From: a bacterium | GTDB taxonomy: Bacteria; Calditrichota; Calditrichia; RBG-13-44-9; J042 | Direction: 5' to 3' | Length of the DNA: 64,000 nt | Assembly: GCA_015485355.1 (NCBI GenBank) | Contig: WFTQ01000034.1 | Span: 1-64,000, forward strand | Part shown: positions 12,193-22,801 of the stretch, in pieces | Position numbering within the stretch: position 1 is the stretch's first letter | How the letters are laid out: the number at the start of each line of letters is the position of its first letter | Program-made: the position numbers and the translations under genes | Notes under the pieces: model-generated | Seen by the model: only the letters and a program-made list of their open reading frames with translations | Told to the model about the DNA's origin: nothing | Database searches by the model: none

Positions 12193-12380
12193 GTACGGGA
12201 GGTTGGCATGTCCAATGGTATGGCAAAGTGGGGATCGTTGGAATGAGGAGGCGGCGATTACCGGGTTGGTGTAAGAATCCCTTGCCTGAACCAGTGGCCG
12301 TACCCAAGAAGTGATGTCCTGGGTGGTTGGATGCAAGCCAAGGGGTAGGTCGCCCTCAAAGGGGGGATTTTGCGCACCGA

Positions 12381-13280
12381 TCAATCCCGGGAGGGTTCGG
12401 TGAGCGCCAGGGCAATGCCAAAGACAATAAAGGGGCCCCCCACAAAAAACATCTTTGCGGGTACTTCCTGAAAAAATAGATAGGCCAGCAGAGAGGCCAG
12501 AATCAATTCACCCAGAAGCATCAGGTTGATTTTATAGACCTGGATGCGGCGGGCCGCCCAATTGATCAGCGAATGCCCTACTCCCGTTGGTCCCATGGCC
12601 AGCAGGAACATGAATAAATGAACGGTCCAGGTATAGCGAATCAGTTCGTGTCCTGCAGAGAGGTTGAGGAGCAGCAGCACCAGCGTGGCCGATCCGTATA
12701 CCATAAGCAAATAAGGCGATAAATCGATATGCCCCCGCAGGTAGCGGGCGATGAGCAAGTAAAAAGTAACAAACACGGCGCTAATCAGGGCCAGCATGTC
12801 CCCGATGAAGTATCCGGGGGCGAAAGTGAGGTCATACCCGCCGATGAGGAAAATTCCCACCAGGGTGACGGAGACGGCAATGCCGGTGCGATAAGAACTC
12901 TTTTCTTTCAGCCAGATGCGGGAAAACCAGACCGCAAAGACTGGATGTGTGGATTCCAATACCAGCGATTGGGCCACCGTGGTGAATTGGAGGGAGGCAA
13001 TCCAGGTGGCGAAATGGAGGGCCAACATGGCCCCGGCAATGAAAACCAGTACGAAATGGCTCCCGGAAAGCCCCTTCAGTTGCCAGAAATGTCTTCGGAC
13101 CGAGGCCAGAGAAAAGGTTCCGAATAGCAAAAACGACCACCAGAGCCGGTAGAACGATATGACGAGTGCAGGCGTTTCTCCACACCAGCGGATTAGAATG
13201 GACGCCCAGGAAGTCATGAACACCGCAAAAATCAGGATCAAGTAGGTGATCGGTTTTGGGGGGCTCGGCTTGCTTTGCAT
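12381..13280 (-). CDS. EamA/DMT family transporter (two-repeat)
   Basis: 10-TM-like; 'VLESTHPVFAVWFSRIWLKEK' and 'MLLGELILASLLAYLFFQEVP'. Confidence 0.88.
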   Translation of the reverse strand: MQSKPSPPKPITYLILIFAVFMTSWASILIRWCGETPALVISFYRLWWSFLLFGTFSLASVRRHFWQLKGLSGSHFVLVFIAGAMLALHFATWIASLQFTTVAQSLVLESTHPVFAVWFSRIWLKEKSSYRTGIAVSVTLVGIFLIGGYDLTFAPGYFIGDMLALISAVFVTFYLLIARYLRGHIDLSPYLLMVYGSATLVLLLLNLSAGHELIRYTWTVHLFMFLLAMGPTGVGHSLINWAARRIQVYKINLMLLGELILASLLAYLFFQEVPAKMFFVGGPFIVFGIALALTEPSRD

Positions 13281-13396
13281 GGAATGTTTTGCTATAATAT
13301 GCTCGAACGGGATTTTAACATTTTTTCAGTACCGAAAGGAAATAAAATATATAAAAAAAAGATCAGTAGGTATGATTTAAATTTTTGGAGGACACA

Positions 13397-13579
13397 ATGG
13401 ACTTCAACGAGATCGCTCTGGAGTTTGTAAAAATTTATTATTCCTGCCATCCCAAACAATTGCCCGAGGACAAGGAGGAGGCGTTTAAGGAAATGTCCCG
13501 GCTTCATGGAAAATATAAAAACAAACTGATTGAAAAGGCTCATCGGAAAAGCGAAGATTTCTTTAGTGACAAGTTGTAG
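13397..13579 (+). CDS. small conserved-looking hypothetical protein
   Basis: 'MDFNEIALEFVKIYYSCHPKQLPEDKEEAFKEMSRLHGKY...' preceded by GGAGG RBS. Confidence 0.65.
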   Translation: MDFNEIALEFVKIYYSCHPKQLPEDKEEAFKEMSRLHGKYKNKLIEKAHRKSEDFFSDKL

Positions 13580-13591
13580 AGGGAATCGGAT

Positions 13592-13622
13592 CCGGGGAAT
13601 TCACCGGACGGGAGTTCCCCGG
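13592..13622 (+). terminator. strong hairpin (no clear U-tract) downstream of small ORF
   Basis: CCGGGGAATTC / GAGTTCCCCGG, 11 bp with one G-U, 9-nt loop. Confidence 0.45.
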
Positions 13623-13932
13623 TGCAGACCCATTCAGGGGCAGGGAATGTTTTCCCGGTTCGCCGCCTTTTAGAGAGAATCAACAGACCTGCCGTGCTTT
13701 CACTCCTGAAAGATGTCCATTCGTTATGCCGGTGAGGAGTATCGGTGGTAACGGCATGTTTATTTGCAGACGGGAATGATGATTTTCACGGTTTTTTCGA
13801 TTGACATTGAGGGGGCCGTGTGATATTTTTGAGCTGATCTTTAAATAAAAATCCATATACAATGGGAATATAAATAACGCATGAACAATGGGTTAGAGGG
13901 ATATTTGTTCCATTTAACAAAAGGAGGCACGT

Positions 13933-16734
13933 ATGTCAGCTAAGAAGTCCCCGTCGGCAGCCACAGGGAACGAAGGATGGTTGTTTTCCATGGATGAAGA
14001 TGTTGAGGCCAAATCGACCCCCGCGCAAAAGACAGCCCAAAGGGACACGGGGCAACCGAAAGAAGCGAAAGGGATGAAATTCCAGCACTATTTTTCCCGG
14101 CCCGGAGTTCACCCTTTCGATGCCATAGAGTGGGAGAAGAGGGAGGCTCTGATCACCAATGAGAGAGGGGAGATTGTTTTTCAGCAGACCGATGTGGAAG
14201 TGCCCGCGTTCTGGTCTCAGCTGGCCACCAATGTGGTGGTATCGAAATATTTTCATGGCAAGCCGGGCACATCCGAACGGGAAAACAGTGTCAAGCAATT
14301 GATTGAACGGGTGGCCCGCACAATTGCGGATTGGGGGATCCAAGACGGATATTTTGCGGCATCCAAGGACGGGGAAGTGTTTTACACGGAATTGACGGCC
14401 TTATTGGTGAACCAATATGCCTCCTTTAACAGTCCCGTTTGGTTCAACGTGGGGATCGAGGAGAAGCCTCAATGTTCGGCCTGTTTTATTAACTCCGTAA
14501 AAGACACTATGGAGAGCATTCTGGATTTGGCCAAGATCGAGGGGATGTTATTCAAGTATGGCTCGGGCACGGGTACCAATCTGTCGGTTTTGCGTTCTTC
14601 TAAGGAACCGCTTTCCGGCGGAGGCAAGGCGTCCGGACCGGTTTCCTTCATGAAAGGCTTTGATGCCTTTGCCGGGGTGATTAAATCCGGAGGAAAAACG
14701 CGGCGGGCGGCGAAAATGGTGATCCTGAATGTGGATCATCCCGATATTGTGGAGTTTATTAACTCCAAGGCCAACGAGGAAAAGAAAGCCTGGGCGTTAA
14801 TCGATGCCGGGTATGATGGTTCCATCAACGGCGAGGCTTATAGTTCAGTGTTCTTCCAGAACGCCAATCATAGTGTTCGGGTCACGGATGAATTCATGCG
14901 CGCCGCGGAAGCGGATCGCGAGTGGGTGACCCGTGCGGTTACCACCGGTCAGCCCATGGACACCTATCGGGCGCGAGATATTATGCATATGATCGCCGAG
15001 GCCACTCACATCTGTGGCGATCCGGGAATGCAATTCGATACCACCATTAACGATTGGCATACCTGTCCCAATTCGGCCCGGATCAATGCGTCGAATCCCT
15101 GTTCAGAATATATGTTCATTGACGACACGGCTTGCAATCTGGCCAGTTTGAATTTGTTGAAATTTCTGGACCAGGAGGGGCACTTCGATGTGGAGTCGTA
15201 TAAGAAAGCCGTACGGGTCATCATTACGGCCATGGAAATCATTGTGGACAATTCCAGTTATCCCCGCAAGGAAATTGCCCGCAATTCCCACAAGTTTCGA
15301 ACCCTGGGACTGGGGTATGCCAATTTGGGGGCGTTGTTAATGTCTCTGGGATTGCCTTACGACAGCGATGAAGGGCGGGCATATGCGGGAGCGGTGACCT
15401 CCATATTAACCGGGCATGCTTACACCACCTCGGCGGAGCTGGCCAAATGTATGGGACCTTTCGAGGAGTTTCCCAAAAATCGGGAACCCATGTTACGGGT
15501 AATCCGGAAGCACCGCGATGCCGCCCACCAATTGGAATCCCGTTTGCTCCCCGATTATTTGTATGAGGCCGCCACCTCGGCGTGGGATACGGCCCTGGAA
15601 CTGGGGGAACAGTATGGGTATCGAAATGCCCAGGTATCGGTCCTGGCGCCCACGGGGACCATTGCGTTTATGATGGATTGCGATACAACGGGGGTGGAGC
15701 CCGATATTGCCCTGGTCAAATACAAGAAGTTGGTGGGTGGAGGCATGCTGAAGATTGTGAACAATTCCGTGCCTCGGGCCCTCAAACGGCTGGGCTACGA
15801 CGAGAAAACGGCAAAAGGCATCATCGATTACATCGATGAGCATGATACCATCGAAGGGGCTCCGGGATTAAAATCGGAACACCTGCCGGTTTTTGATTGT
15901 GCCTTTAAACCCATGAATGGGGTACGCTCCATTCATTATATGGGGCACGTGAAGATGTTGGCCGCGGTACAACCCTTTATCTCCGGGGCTATCTCGAAGA
16001 CGGTCAACGTCCCCGAAGAAACCACCGTGGACGAAATCATGGAAATTTACCGGAAGGCCTGGAAGATGGGAGTCAAAGCCATTGCGATTTATCGGGATAA
16101 TTCCAAACGGACCCAACCTCTATCTACGGTGGCCAAAGATGCGGTGAAAGAATATGGTCGGCCTTATCGCCGGCGCCTGCCGGATGAACGCAACGCCATC
16201 ACCCACAAATTCTCTGTGGGAGGGCACGAAGGCTACATCACCGTGGGCATGTACGAGGATGGTTCGCCGGGCGAGATTTTCATCGTCATGGCCAAGGAAG
16301 GATCCGTGGTTTCCGGTTTGATGGATTCTTTTGCAACGGCCATCTCCCTGGCCCTGCAATACGGTGTGCCCCTCAAGGTGCTGGTGGATAAATTCAGCCA
16401 CACCCGTTTTGAACCATCCGGATATACGGGAAATCCCAATATCCCCTACGCCAAATCGGTAATGGATTACATCTTTCGATGGTTGGCCCTGAAATTCTTG
16501 CCCAAGGAGGAGAAAGAAAAGTATCTGGAGCTGCGGCAGGAAACCGAGACGTCTGGCATACAACCCCCGGAAGAAAAGGAGGTGGCCACTCGCGGTTCTC
16601 TGGAAGAGCAAGAAAAACATACCTTTCGAATGCAAGCCGATGCTCCCAATTGTCCCGTATGCGAGAGCATTATGGTGCGCAACGGAAGTTGTTACAAATG
16701 CATGGAATGTGGCACAACCAGCGGTTGTTCTTGA
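13933..16734 (+). CDS. nrdJ: vitamin B12-dependent ribonucleotide reductase
   Basis: 'NQYASFNSPVWFNVGIEEKPQCSACFINSVKDTMESI', 'NPCSEYMFIDDTACNLASLNL', 'VLAPTGTIAFMMDCDTTGVEPDIALVKYKKLVGGG', C-terminal TSCPD and Cys-rich tail 'CPVCESIMVRNGSCYKCMECGTTSGCS'. AGGAGG RBS. Confidence 0.97.
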   Translation: MSAKKSPSAATGNEGWLFSMDEDVEAKSTPAQKTAQRDTGQPKEAKGMKFQHYFSRPGVHPFDAIEWEKREALITNERGEIVFQQTDVEVPAFWSQLATNVVVSKYFHGKPGTSERENSVKQLIERVARTIADWGIQDGYFAASKDGEVFYTELTALLVNQYASFNSPVWFNVGIEEKPQCSACFINSVKDTMESILDLAKIEGMLFKYGSGTGTNLSVLRSSKEPLSGGGKASGPVSFMKGFDAFAGVIKSGGKTRRAAKMVILNVDHPDIVEFINSKANEEKKAWALIDAGYDGSINGEAYSSVFFQNANHSVRVTDEFMRAAEADREWVTRAVTTGQPMDTYRARDIMHMIAEATHICGDPGMQFDTTINDWHTCPNSARINASNPCSEYMFIDDTACNLASLNLLKFLDQEGHFDVESYKKAVRVIITAMEIIVDNSSYPRKEIARNSHKFRTLGLGYANLGALLMSLGLPYDSDEGRAYAGAVTSILTGHAYTTSAELAKCMGPFEEFPKNREPMLRVIRKHRDAAHQLESRLLPDYLYEAATSAWDTALELGEQYGYRNAQVSVLAPTGTIAFMMDCDTTGVEPDIALVKYKKLVGGGMLKIVNNSVPRALKRLGYDEKTAKGIIDYIDEHDTIEGAPGLKSEHLPVFDCAFKPMNGVRSIHYMGHVKMLAAVQPFISGAISKTVNVPEETTVDEIMEIYRKAWKMGVKAIAIYRDNSKRTQPLSTVAKDAVKEYGRPYRRRLPDERNAITHKFSVGGHEGYITVGMYEDGSPGEIFIVMAKEGSVVSGLMDSFATAISLALQYGVPLKVLVDKFSHTRFEPSGYTGNPNIPYAKSVMDYIFRWLALKFLPKEEKEKYLELRQETETSGIQPPEEKEVATRGSLEEQEKHTFRMQADAPNCPVCESIMVRNGSCYKCMECGTTSGCS

Positions 16735-16770
16735 TGGATAACCGTGTTCGGAGAGATCACTGCGAAAAAC

Positions 16771-16794
16771 GGTGGCGGTAGAAAAACCGCCACC
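16771..16794 (+). terminator. hairpin downstream of nrdJ
   Basis: GGTGGCGGT/ACCGCCACC stem, 6-nt loop, no long U-tract, between convergent genes. Confidence 0.45.
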
Positions 16795-16882
16795 CGGGGA
16801 AACGATTGTATTGGCGGGGCGGTATCGGCGGTAGTTTCTTGAAGACGATGATGCCGTGTGGCCCGGCTGATCGTGGCTCCTG

Positions 16883-17779
16883 TCAATCAACCCAATCGAT
16901 GGATATTTTACCGATGCCCGCATCGATGCGGATGTCCATGCTATAAGGCGCCTTTCCCCAGTTCTCGTTGAAATAGTAGTTGTTCTTCTTGTACACCTCG
17001 TCGATGCTGAAAGAAGTGAGAAAAGTTTTGTTGACTTTCAGGCGCACGCCGATGTTTCGTGGAAGGGAAAGGAGGAGTTTCCCCATGCCGATATTGATGT
17101 CGATATCCGCGTTTTGGCGAAAATTCCCGCTCAGGTCGACCTCATAGCTGCCCAGGCCCCCGTCGAATTTGAAATAGGAGAAATTGGCGTTTCCCAGGCG
17201 CTCTAAATATAGTTTCCCCACACCGGCCTCAACCTCCAGTTCTTCCATCGGGATGGAATTGGGGTGTTCAAAATTCACATTCAGGCCACTGACTCCCACG
17301 CTGAGTTCTAATTTTTCCATTTGCAGCCCTCCCAACTCGATTTCTCCCTTGACAACACCAAATTCCAGGAGAAGAGCAATGGGAATGCGCGGGGTAAATT
17401 TTATATTGCATTCATTGCCGTAAATTTCATCCAGGGAGGAAATGTTGGTGGATGAATCCTCGTCTTCTTCTTTCTTCTTTGTGGGTTTATCGGTAAAGCG
17501 GATGCTTAACTGGCCCTTGCTGCCCACGACCTCATAACTGATTTTGGGAGGAATCTTGCGGAAAAGAAATTCTCCCTCCATCACCCGTGCGGAATTGCCC
17601 GGAGCCAGGTAGAAAAGTCCCGTCCCGACGAAGATTCGGGCGGATAAGGCTTCTTCACCTGTCCAATCGATGATTCGCCGGAGTTTACTGGTGCGGTCGG
17701 GCGGTCCTGCCAGAACGACCAGGCCGAAACCCAGCATCCAAAGCCAGAGAACGGAAAGGTGTGGGGATCGTTGAAGCAT
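16883..17779 (-). CDS. putative exported protein, repetitive beta (toast_rack/DUF-like adhesin fold)
   Basis: Signal peptide; 'LEFGVVKGEIELGGLQMEKLELSVGVSGLNVNFEHPNSIPMEELEVEAGVGKLYLERLGNANF..FDGGLGSYEVDLSG' regular beta pattern; adjacent to ECF sigma. Confidence 0.65.
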   Translation of the reverse strand: MLQRSPHLSVLWLWMLGFGLVVLAGPPDRTSKLRRIIDWTGEEALSARIFVGTGLFYLAPGNSARVMEGEFLFRKIPPKISYEVVGSKGQLSIRFTDKPTKKKEEDEDSSTNISSLDEIYGNECNIKFTPRIPIALLLEFGVVKGEIELGGLQMEKLELSVGVSGLNVNFEHPNSIPMEELEVEAGVGKLYLERLGNANFSYFKFDGGLGSYEVDLSGNFRQNADIDINIGMGKLLLSLPRNIGVRLKVNKTFLTSFSIDEVYKKNNYYFNENWGKAPYSMDIRIDAGIGKISIDWVD

Positions 17780-17781
17780 TC

Positions 17782-18375
17782 TTAAAAAATTTTATCTTTG
17801 ATTATTTTATTTAACATTTCCCGCGCCCGAAACAGCCGGGCTTTAACGGTTCCGATGGGAATGTTTAATAGTTCGGCGATTTCTTCATAGGATTTTTCCT
17901 CCTGGTGCCGCAGTAAAATGACGGTGCGATATAAAGTCGGCAGGGATTCGATGGCCTCCTGAAGCAGGCGCTTGCGTTCTTGTTCCAAAAGGCGTTTTTC
18001 GGGAGTGGGTTCCTTGTCGGGAAGATCCACCCGGATTTTTTCATCCTTGTATTGGATGGGTTGGTCGATGGAGAACGTTTTCAGTTTCTTCTTCCGCAGA
18101 AAATCGATGCAGTTGTTCGTCGCGATTTTCATCAACCAGGTGGAAAAAGCAAACGTTTCGTTAAATGAGTGAATGGCGTGAAACGCTTTCATAAATGCTT
18201 CCTGGGTTAAATCTTCGGCTTCCTGAGGATTTTGAACCATCCGGTACATGACATGATATACCAGATTCCGGTATTGGTTGAGTAGTTCTTCAAAAGCTTT
18301 CTGATCGCCCCTGCGGGCAAGTTGAACCAGACGTTGATCTTTCGCTTTACGATCTTCTTTTTTCGTATCGGACAT
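17782..18375 (-). CDS. ECF-type RNA polymerase sigma factor
   Basis: Region 2 'EDLTQEAFMKAFHAIHSFNETFAFSTWLMKIATNNCIDFLRK' and region 4 'LPTLYRTVILLRHQEEKSYEEIAELLNIPIGTVKARLFRAREML'. Confidence 0.95.
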   Translation of the reverse strand: MSDTKKEDRKAKDQRLVQLARRGDQKAFEELLNQYRNLVYHVMYRMVQNPQEAEDLTQEAFMKAFHAIHSFNETFAFSTWLMKIATNNCIDFLRKKKLKTFSIDQPIQYKDEKIRVDLPDKEPTPEKRLLEQERKRLLQEAIESLPTLYRTVILLRHQEEKSYEEIAELLNIPIGTVKARLFRAREMLNKIIKDKIF

Positions 18376-18420
18376 GGGTGTACGGGTCGTGATTGGATTT
18401 GTTGCAATGGGTGTTTGACA

Positions 18421-18972
18421 TCAAAGCCCCAGCCGGTCGGCAATGCCCTGCATGGCGGTGAGCACCCGTTCAATGTGCTCGTCCAGGGGAACGCCCAGTT
18501 CTTCGGCCCCCCGGATCATGTCCTGACGGCTGACCTGCCGGGCAAAGGCTTTATCTTTGAATTTTTTCTTAACCGATTGGACGGTCACATCGGCAATTTT
18601 TTTACTGGGGCGCACATAGGCCACTGCGGTGATAAAACCGCAGAGTTCATCCACGGCATACAAGGCTTTGGCCATGCGGGTGCGTCGCGGTACCCCGGTG
18701 TGGTCGGCGTGGCCCAGAATGGCTTCGATCCACTCTTCGGGCAGGCCCCTGGCTCGGAGAATCTCGGCCCCCTTAAAGGGATGGTCTTCCGGGTCGGGGT
18801 ACCGTTCGTAATCGAAATCATGCAGCAGCCCCACGATACCCCAGACCTCCTCGTCTTCTCCGAATGTTCGGGCATAAGCCCGCATGGCCGCCTCCACCGC
18901 CAGAGCATGCTTGATCAGATTGTCTTTCTGGGTGTATTCGGTCAGTAATTGATACGCTTGCTCCCGGTTCAT
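18421..18972 (-). CDS. HD (HDIG) domain-containing protein
   Basis: 'NLIKHALAVEAAMRAYA...WGIVGLLHDFDYERYPDPEDHPFKGAEIL...AILGHADHTG'. Confidence 0.88.
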   Translation of the reverse strand: MNREQAYQLLTEYTQKDNLIKHALAVEAAMRAYARTFGEDEEVWGIVGLLHDFDYERYPDPEDHPFKGAEILRARGLPEEWIEAILGHADHTGVPRRTRMAKALYAVDELCGFITAVAYVRPSKKIADVTVQSVKKKFKDKAFARQVSRQDMIRGAEELGVPLDEHIERVLTAMQGIADRLGL

Positions 18973-19195
18973 GGGTCAGGCTCCTTTCTTTAACATGGTC
19001 GTTGCCCGGAAGAATGGGTCATGAAAAAGCAAAATAATAAAAAAATTTTTTCATGAGTAAGGAAAAATCATAAAGGTAGAAGCTGAACGCCGTAACGTCC
19101 AAGATGAAAAGCCCTCGCTATCTTTTGTTTGCAAAAAATAGGGACCGGCTTTAATTTATCACCATGTAGAGAAGTAAAAATAGAGAGGGGGCGCT

Positions 19196-19990
19196 ATGCA
19201 CAAGGGTATGGGATTCATCGTTTTGATGGTGCTTGTTTGGGGTTGTGCTCGGCAGCCGCAAGAGCTTGAAGGGGGACGGTGGGTGGACTTAAGTTATGAT
19301 TTTTCGGAAGCAACCATTTATTGGCCCACTTCGGATCCCTTTCGGCTGGACACCGTGTTTTCCGGCACCACGGATCAGGGGTTCTATTACTCGGCCTTTA
19401 AATTTTGTGCAGCGGAGCATGGAGGCACCCACATGGACGCACCGGTACATTTTGCTCAAGGCCGACGCCCGGTAAATGAAATTCCGCTGGAACAGTTAAT
19501 GGGGCCCGCCGTGGTGGTGGATGTTTCGGAAAAGGCATTGAAAGATCGGGATTATCGGGTTTCCGTTCCGGATCTTCAGGACTGGGAGGCCCGGCATGGA
19601 CCCATACCCGAAGGAGCCATCGTATTGTTGCGTACCGGTTATGGACAGTTTTGGCCCGATCGGGAAAAATATATGGGTACGGCGGAACGAGGGGCGCAAG
19701 CGGTGCAAAAACTGCATTTTCCGGGTTTATCCCCGGAGGCGGCTCGATGGTTGGTGAACAATCGAACCATTGATGCCATCGGACTGGATACCCCCAGCAT
19801 CGATTATGGTCAATCCACGAATTTTGAAAGCCATCAGATCCTGAATGGACAGAACATTCCTATACTGGAAAATGTGGCCAATCTGGACCGGCTGCCCCCC
19901 ACCGGGGCATGGGTCATTGCCCTGCCCATGAAGATTCGAGGAGGCAGTGGAGGGCCGGTTCGCATCGTGGCCCGTTTACCGGAAGGATGA
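19196..19990 (+). CDS. cyclase family protein (kynurenine formamidase-like), lipoprotein/exported
   Basis: Lipobox 'VLVWGCAR'; 'EHGGTHMDAPVHFAQGRRPVNEIPLEQLMGPAVVVDVS', 'AIGLDTPSIDYGQS'. Confidence 0.9.
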   Translation: MHKGMGFIVLMVLVWGCARQPQELEGGRWVDLSYDFSEATIYWPTSDPFRLDTVFSGTTDQGFYYSAFKFCAAEHGGTHMDAPVHFAQGRRPVNEIPLEQLMGPAVVVDVSEKALKDRDYRVSVPDLQDWEARHGPIPEGAIVLLRTGYGQFWPDREKYMGTAERGAQAVQKLHFPGLSPEAARWLVNNRTIDAIGLDTPSIDYGQSTNFESHQILNGQNIPILENVANLDRLPPTGAWVIALPMKIRGGSGGPVRIVARLPEG

Positions 19991-20341
19991 CCCCGAAATT
20001 GGCACTCCCGAGGCAGGCGAGGGGATGTTTGACAGCGGCGGGGACGATTCCCGTCCGGTTTCGGTGGCAGGAATCGTCCCTTGGGAGGGAAAAGACATCG
20101 ATGCCGGTGGTCTATGGTCATCGCGGGGAGCGGCCCTGTATTATTGAAATGGGAAGTCGGTTCCGTTCCAGAGGGTATGGGTGTTGATTTTCCAGAATGC
20201 TGGAAGGTTTGCCCTCCAATATTCATTTCCATCTAAGAGACAAACTTTTATACCCGCCGGGCGTTTATTAATTAGCAATTGATGGAAATAAAATAGCTTG
20301 CATTTAAAAAATTGAAAAATTAAATTTTTAGTCGCTTTTTT

Positions 20342-20415
20342 GGGCCCTTAGCTCAGTCGGTCAGAGCGGTCGACTCATAATCGACTGGTCCCAGGTTCGA
20401 GTCCTGGAGGGCCCA
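20342..20415 (+). tRNA. tRNA with CAT anticodon (Met elongator or Ile2)
   Basis: GGGCCCT/AGGGCCC acceptor, anticodon loop CTCATAA, T arm CCAGGTTCGAGTCCTGG. Confidence 0.95.
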
Positions 20416-20492
20416 CTTAATGGAGAGGAGAGTCAAATTGCTGAGGTTTTTAGCGTTTCTCTTAACAACGGAAACAAGACACTTTAAACTCC

Positions 20493-20529
20493 AAAGTGCA
20501 CTCCCATAAAAGAGTGCACTTTTTTTTTT
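20493..20529 (+). terminator. intrinsic terminator after tRNA-CAT
   Basis: AAAGTGCACTC / GAGTGCACTTT 11-bp perfect stem followed by a T run to 20529. Confidence 0.95.
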
Positions 20530-20561
20530 GGGTAGAACGTTTAAAGGAAGAGGAGGTAAAA

Positions 20562-21275
20562 TTGAAACAGATTGTTGCGAATCTGATGAAACTGCAAACG
20601 ATCGATACACGGCTGGATGAGCTGAAACTTCAGAAGGGGGATTTGCCCTTTCTTATTGAGCAGACCCAGGAAGACCTTGGCGAAAAGCAGGATCGGCTGG
20701 ATGCATTAAAGAAGCAAAAGGAAAAGGTGATTAGCGACCGGCGGATGTTTGAGCTGGAAGTAGAGGCCAGCAAGGAACAATTGAAAAAGTTTGAGGAACA
20801 GTTGTATCAGGTCAAGACAAATAAAGAATATGATGCGATCTCCCTGGAAATAGATACCAAAAAGCTGGAAATTGAGGAGTTGGATAATAAGATTCTGCAA
20901 ACCCTGGAGTCTGAAGAAGAACTGGACAAAGAAATTGCGGAATTGGGTACTCAGGTGGACGAGTTGCAAAAGCAGTTGAGCGAATATCAACAGGAGTTGG
21001 AAGAAATTTCTCAACAGACCCAGGCGGAGGAGGAGAGGTTAAAGACCGAGCGAGAGGCCGTCATTGCCCAGATTGAACCGCGGTTGTACCGACAATACGA
21101 GCGAATCCGCCAGGCAAAGGGTGGCATTGCCGTGGCGCCGGTTAAACGAAACTCGTGTGGGGGATGCTATTCGGCCATTCCTCCCCAAAAAATCGTCGAG
21201 ATCCGGGAGTTGAATCGGCTGATTACCTGCGAATTCTGCGGCCGTATTCTGGTCTGGATGAACGAGAATGATTGA
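20562..21275 (+). CDS. C4-type zinc ribbon coiled-coil protein
   Basis: AGGAGG at 20551 and TTG start at 20562; long coiled coil; 'CGGCYSAIPPQKIVEIRELNRLITCEFCGRIL'. Confidence 0.9.
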   Translation: MKQIVANLMKLQTIDTRLDELKLQKGDLPFLIEQTQEDLGEKQDRLDALKKQKEKVISDRRMFELEVEASKEQLKKFEEQLYQVKTNKEYDAISLEIDTKKLEIEELDNKILQTLESEEELDKEIAELGTQVDELQKQLSEYQQELEEISQQTQAEEERLKTEREAVIAQIEPRLYRQYERIRQAKGGIAVAPVKRNSCGGCYSAIPPQKIVEIRELNRLITCEFCGRILVWMNEND

Positions 21276-21330
21276 TGGTCGATCGTGTTGCCGTCAAGGG
21301 GCAGCTGAAAGGATAACCAACAACCCAACA

Positions 21331-21879
<549 letters not shown>

Positions 21880-21886
21880 TGGCCTT

Positions 21887-22480
21887 TTATCGCTGGTAAG
21901 TTCCCATCAATTCGGCTTGCCCGAGTACATGGTGCTCCATCTTTTCCAGCACTTCTTCCTTGGTTAGCCCGGGTTCCCAGGCGCTCTCAATATCCAGTGC
22001 ATAAAGTTTAAAGAAATAGCGATGCGGTTTGCCGCCGGGCGGGCAGGGCCCTCCGTACCCGATACGCTGAAAGTCGTTGATTCCCTGACGAGCGTTTCCC
22101 AGAACCATCTTTTCTTTGGCGATGCCTTCGGGAAGCTCGGTCCGATCCCCGGCAATGTTGTAAAGGACCCAGTGTACCCAGGTGCCCACGGGAGCATCAG
22201 GGTCATCGCATATCAATACCAAACTCTTGGTTCCCTCGGGAGTGCCGCTCCAGCGCAATGGGGGCGATACGTCGGGACCATCGCAGGTGTATTTCAGAGG
22301 TATCGGCTTTCCCTGTTCAAAGGCGCTGCTGGTCAATTCAAATGCCATGGTGGGTTCCTCCCCTGTTTTGGTTTGTATGGAATGAGATTTGTCCGCATTC
22401 CCGGAACACACGGTACCGGCCAGGAGGAAGAGAACGCTGAACAACCGGTTGGGCCATCGGAAAAGGGTCGCGGTTGACAT
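21887..22480 (-). CDS. YbhB/YbcL (PEBP/Raf kinase inhibitor-like) family protein, exported
   Basis: 'FELTSSAFEQGKPIPLKYTCDGPDVSPPLRWSGTPEGTKSLVLICDDPDAPVGTWVHWVLYNI'. Confidence 0.95.
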   Translation of the reverse strand: MSTATLFRWPNRLFSVLFLLAGTVCSGNADKSHSIQTKTGEEPTMAFELTSSAFEQGKPIPLKYTCDGPDVSPPLRWSGTPEGTKSLVLICDDPDAPVGTWVHWVLYNIAGDRTELPEGIAKEKMVLGNARQGINDFQRIGYGGPCPPGGKPHRYFFKLYALDIESAWEPGLTKEEVLEKMEHHVLGQAELMGTYQR

Positions 22481-22801
22481 TTTGCCCCCTCCATTTTTGT
22501 AAAGAAATTAATGGATTTCCTAAAAATTTACAAGCATCAAAGCAGGCGGGTGTGGAAGCGGTGCGGCTCTCTGTGCTCTTGTCCTGTTCAACCGGCTCGG
22601 TATCCAGGGACCATCGAAGGGTCAGATGAAAAACCATTCAAAGCCCATGGGTGGAAGGAAGCGATAACCGGTTGAATCCCGTGTGGTCCGGAAGCACAAA
22701 GTGCCGGAAAATTATTCAGCTATCATTTGTAATGGGGCCGTTCCTTTTGTATATTTCCAAGCTCAAATAGAAACCATTTGGGATCAAGGAGGTAGGCGGC
22801 T

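Noticed and set aside
20496-20561. N-terminal extension MHSHKRVHFFFWVERLKEEEV of the zinc-ribbon ORF
   Set aside because: It translates the tRNA terminator hairpin and U-tract; real start is TTG at 20562 after AGGAGG.
22640-22680. GGTGGAAGGAAGCGATAACCGG, resembling the SRP RNA domain IV loop (GGAAGGAAGCAGC)
   Set aside because: Flanking CAGG/CAGCC and a supporting stem are missing; likely chance.
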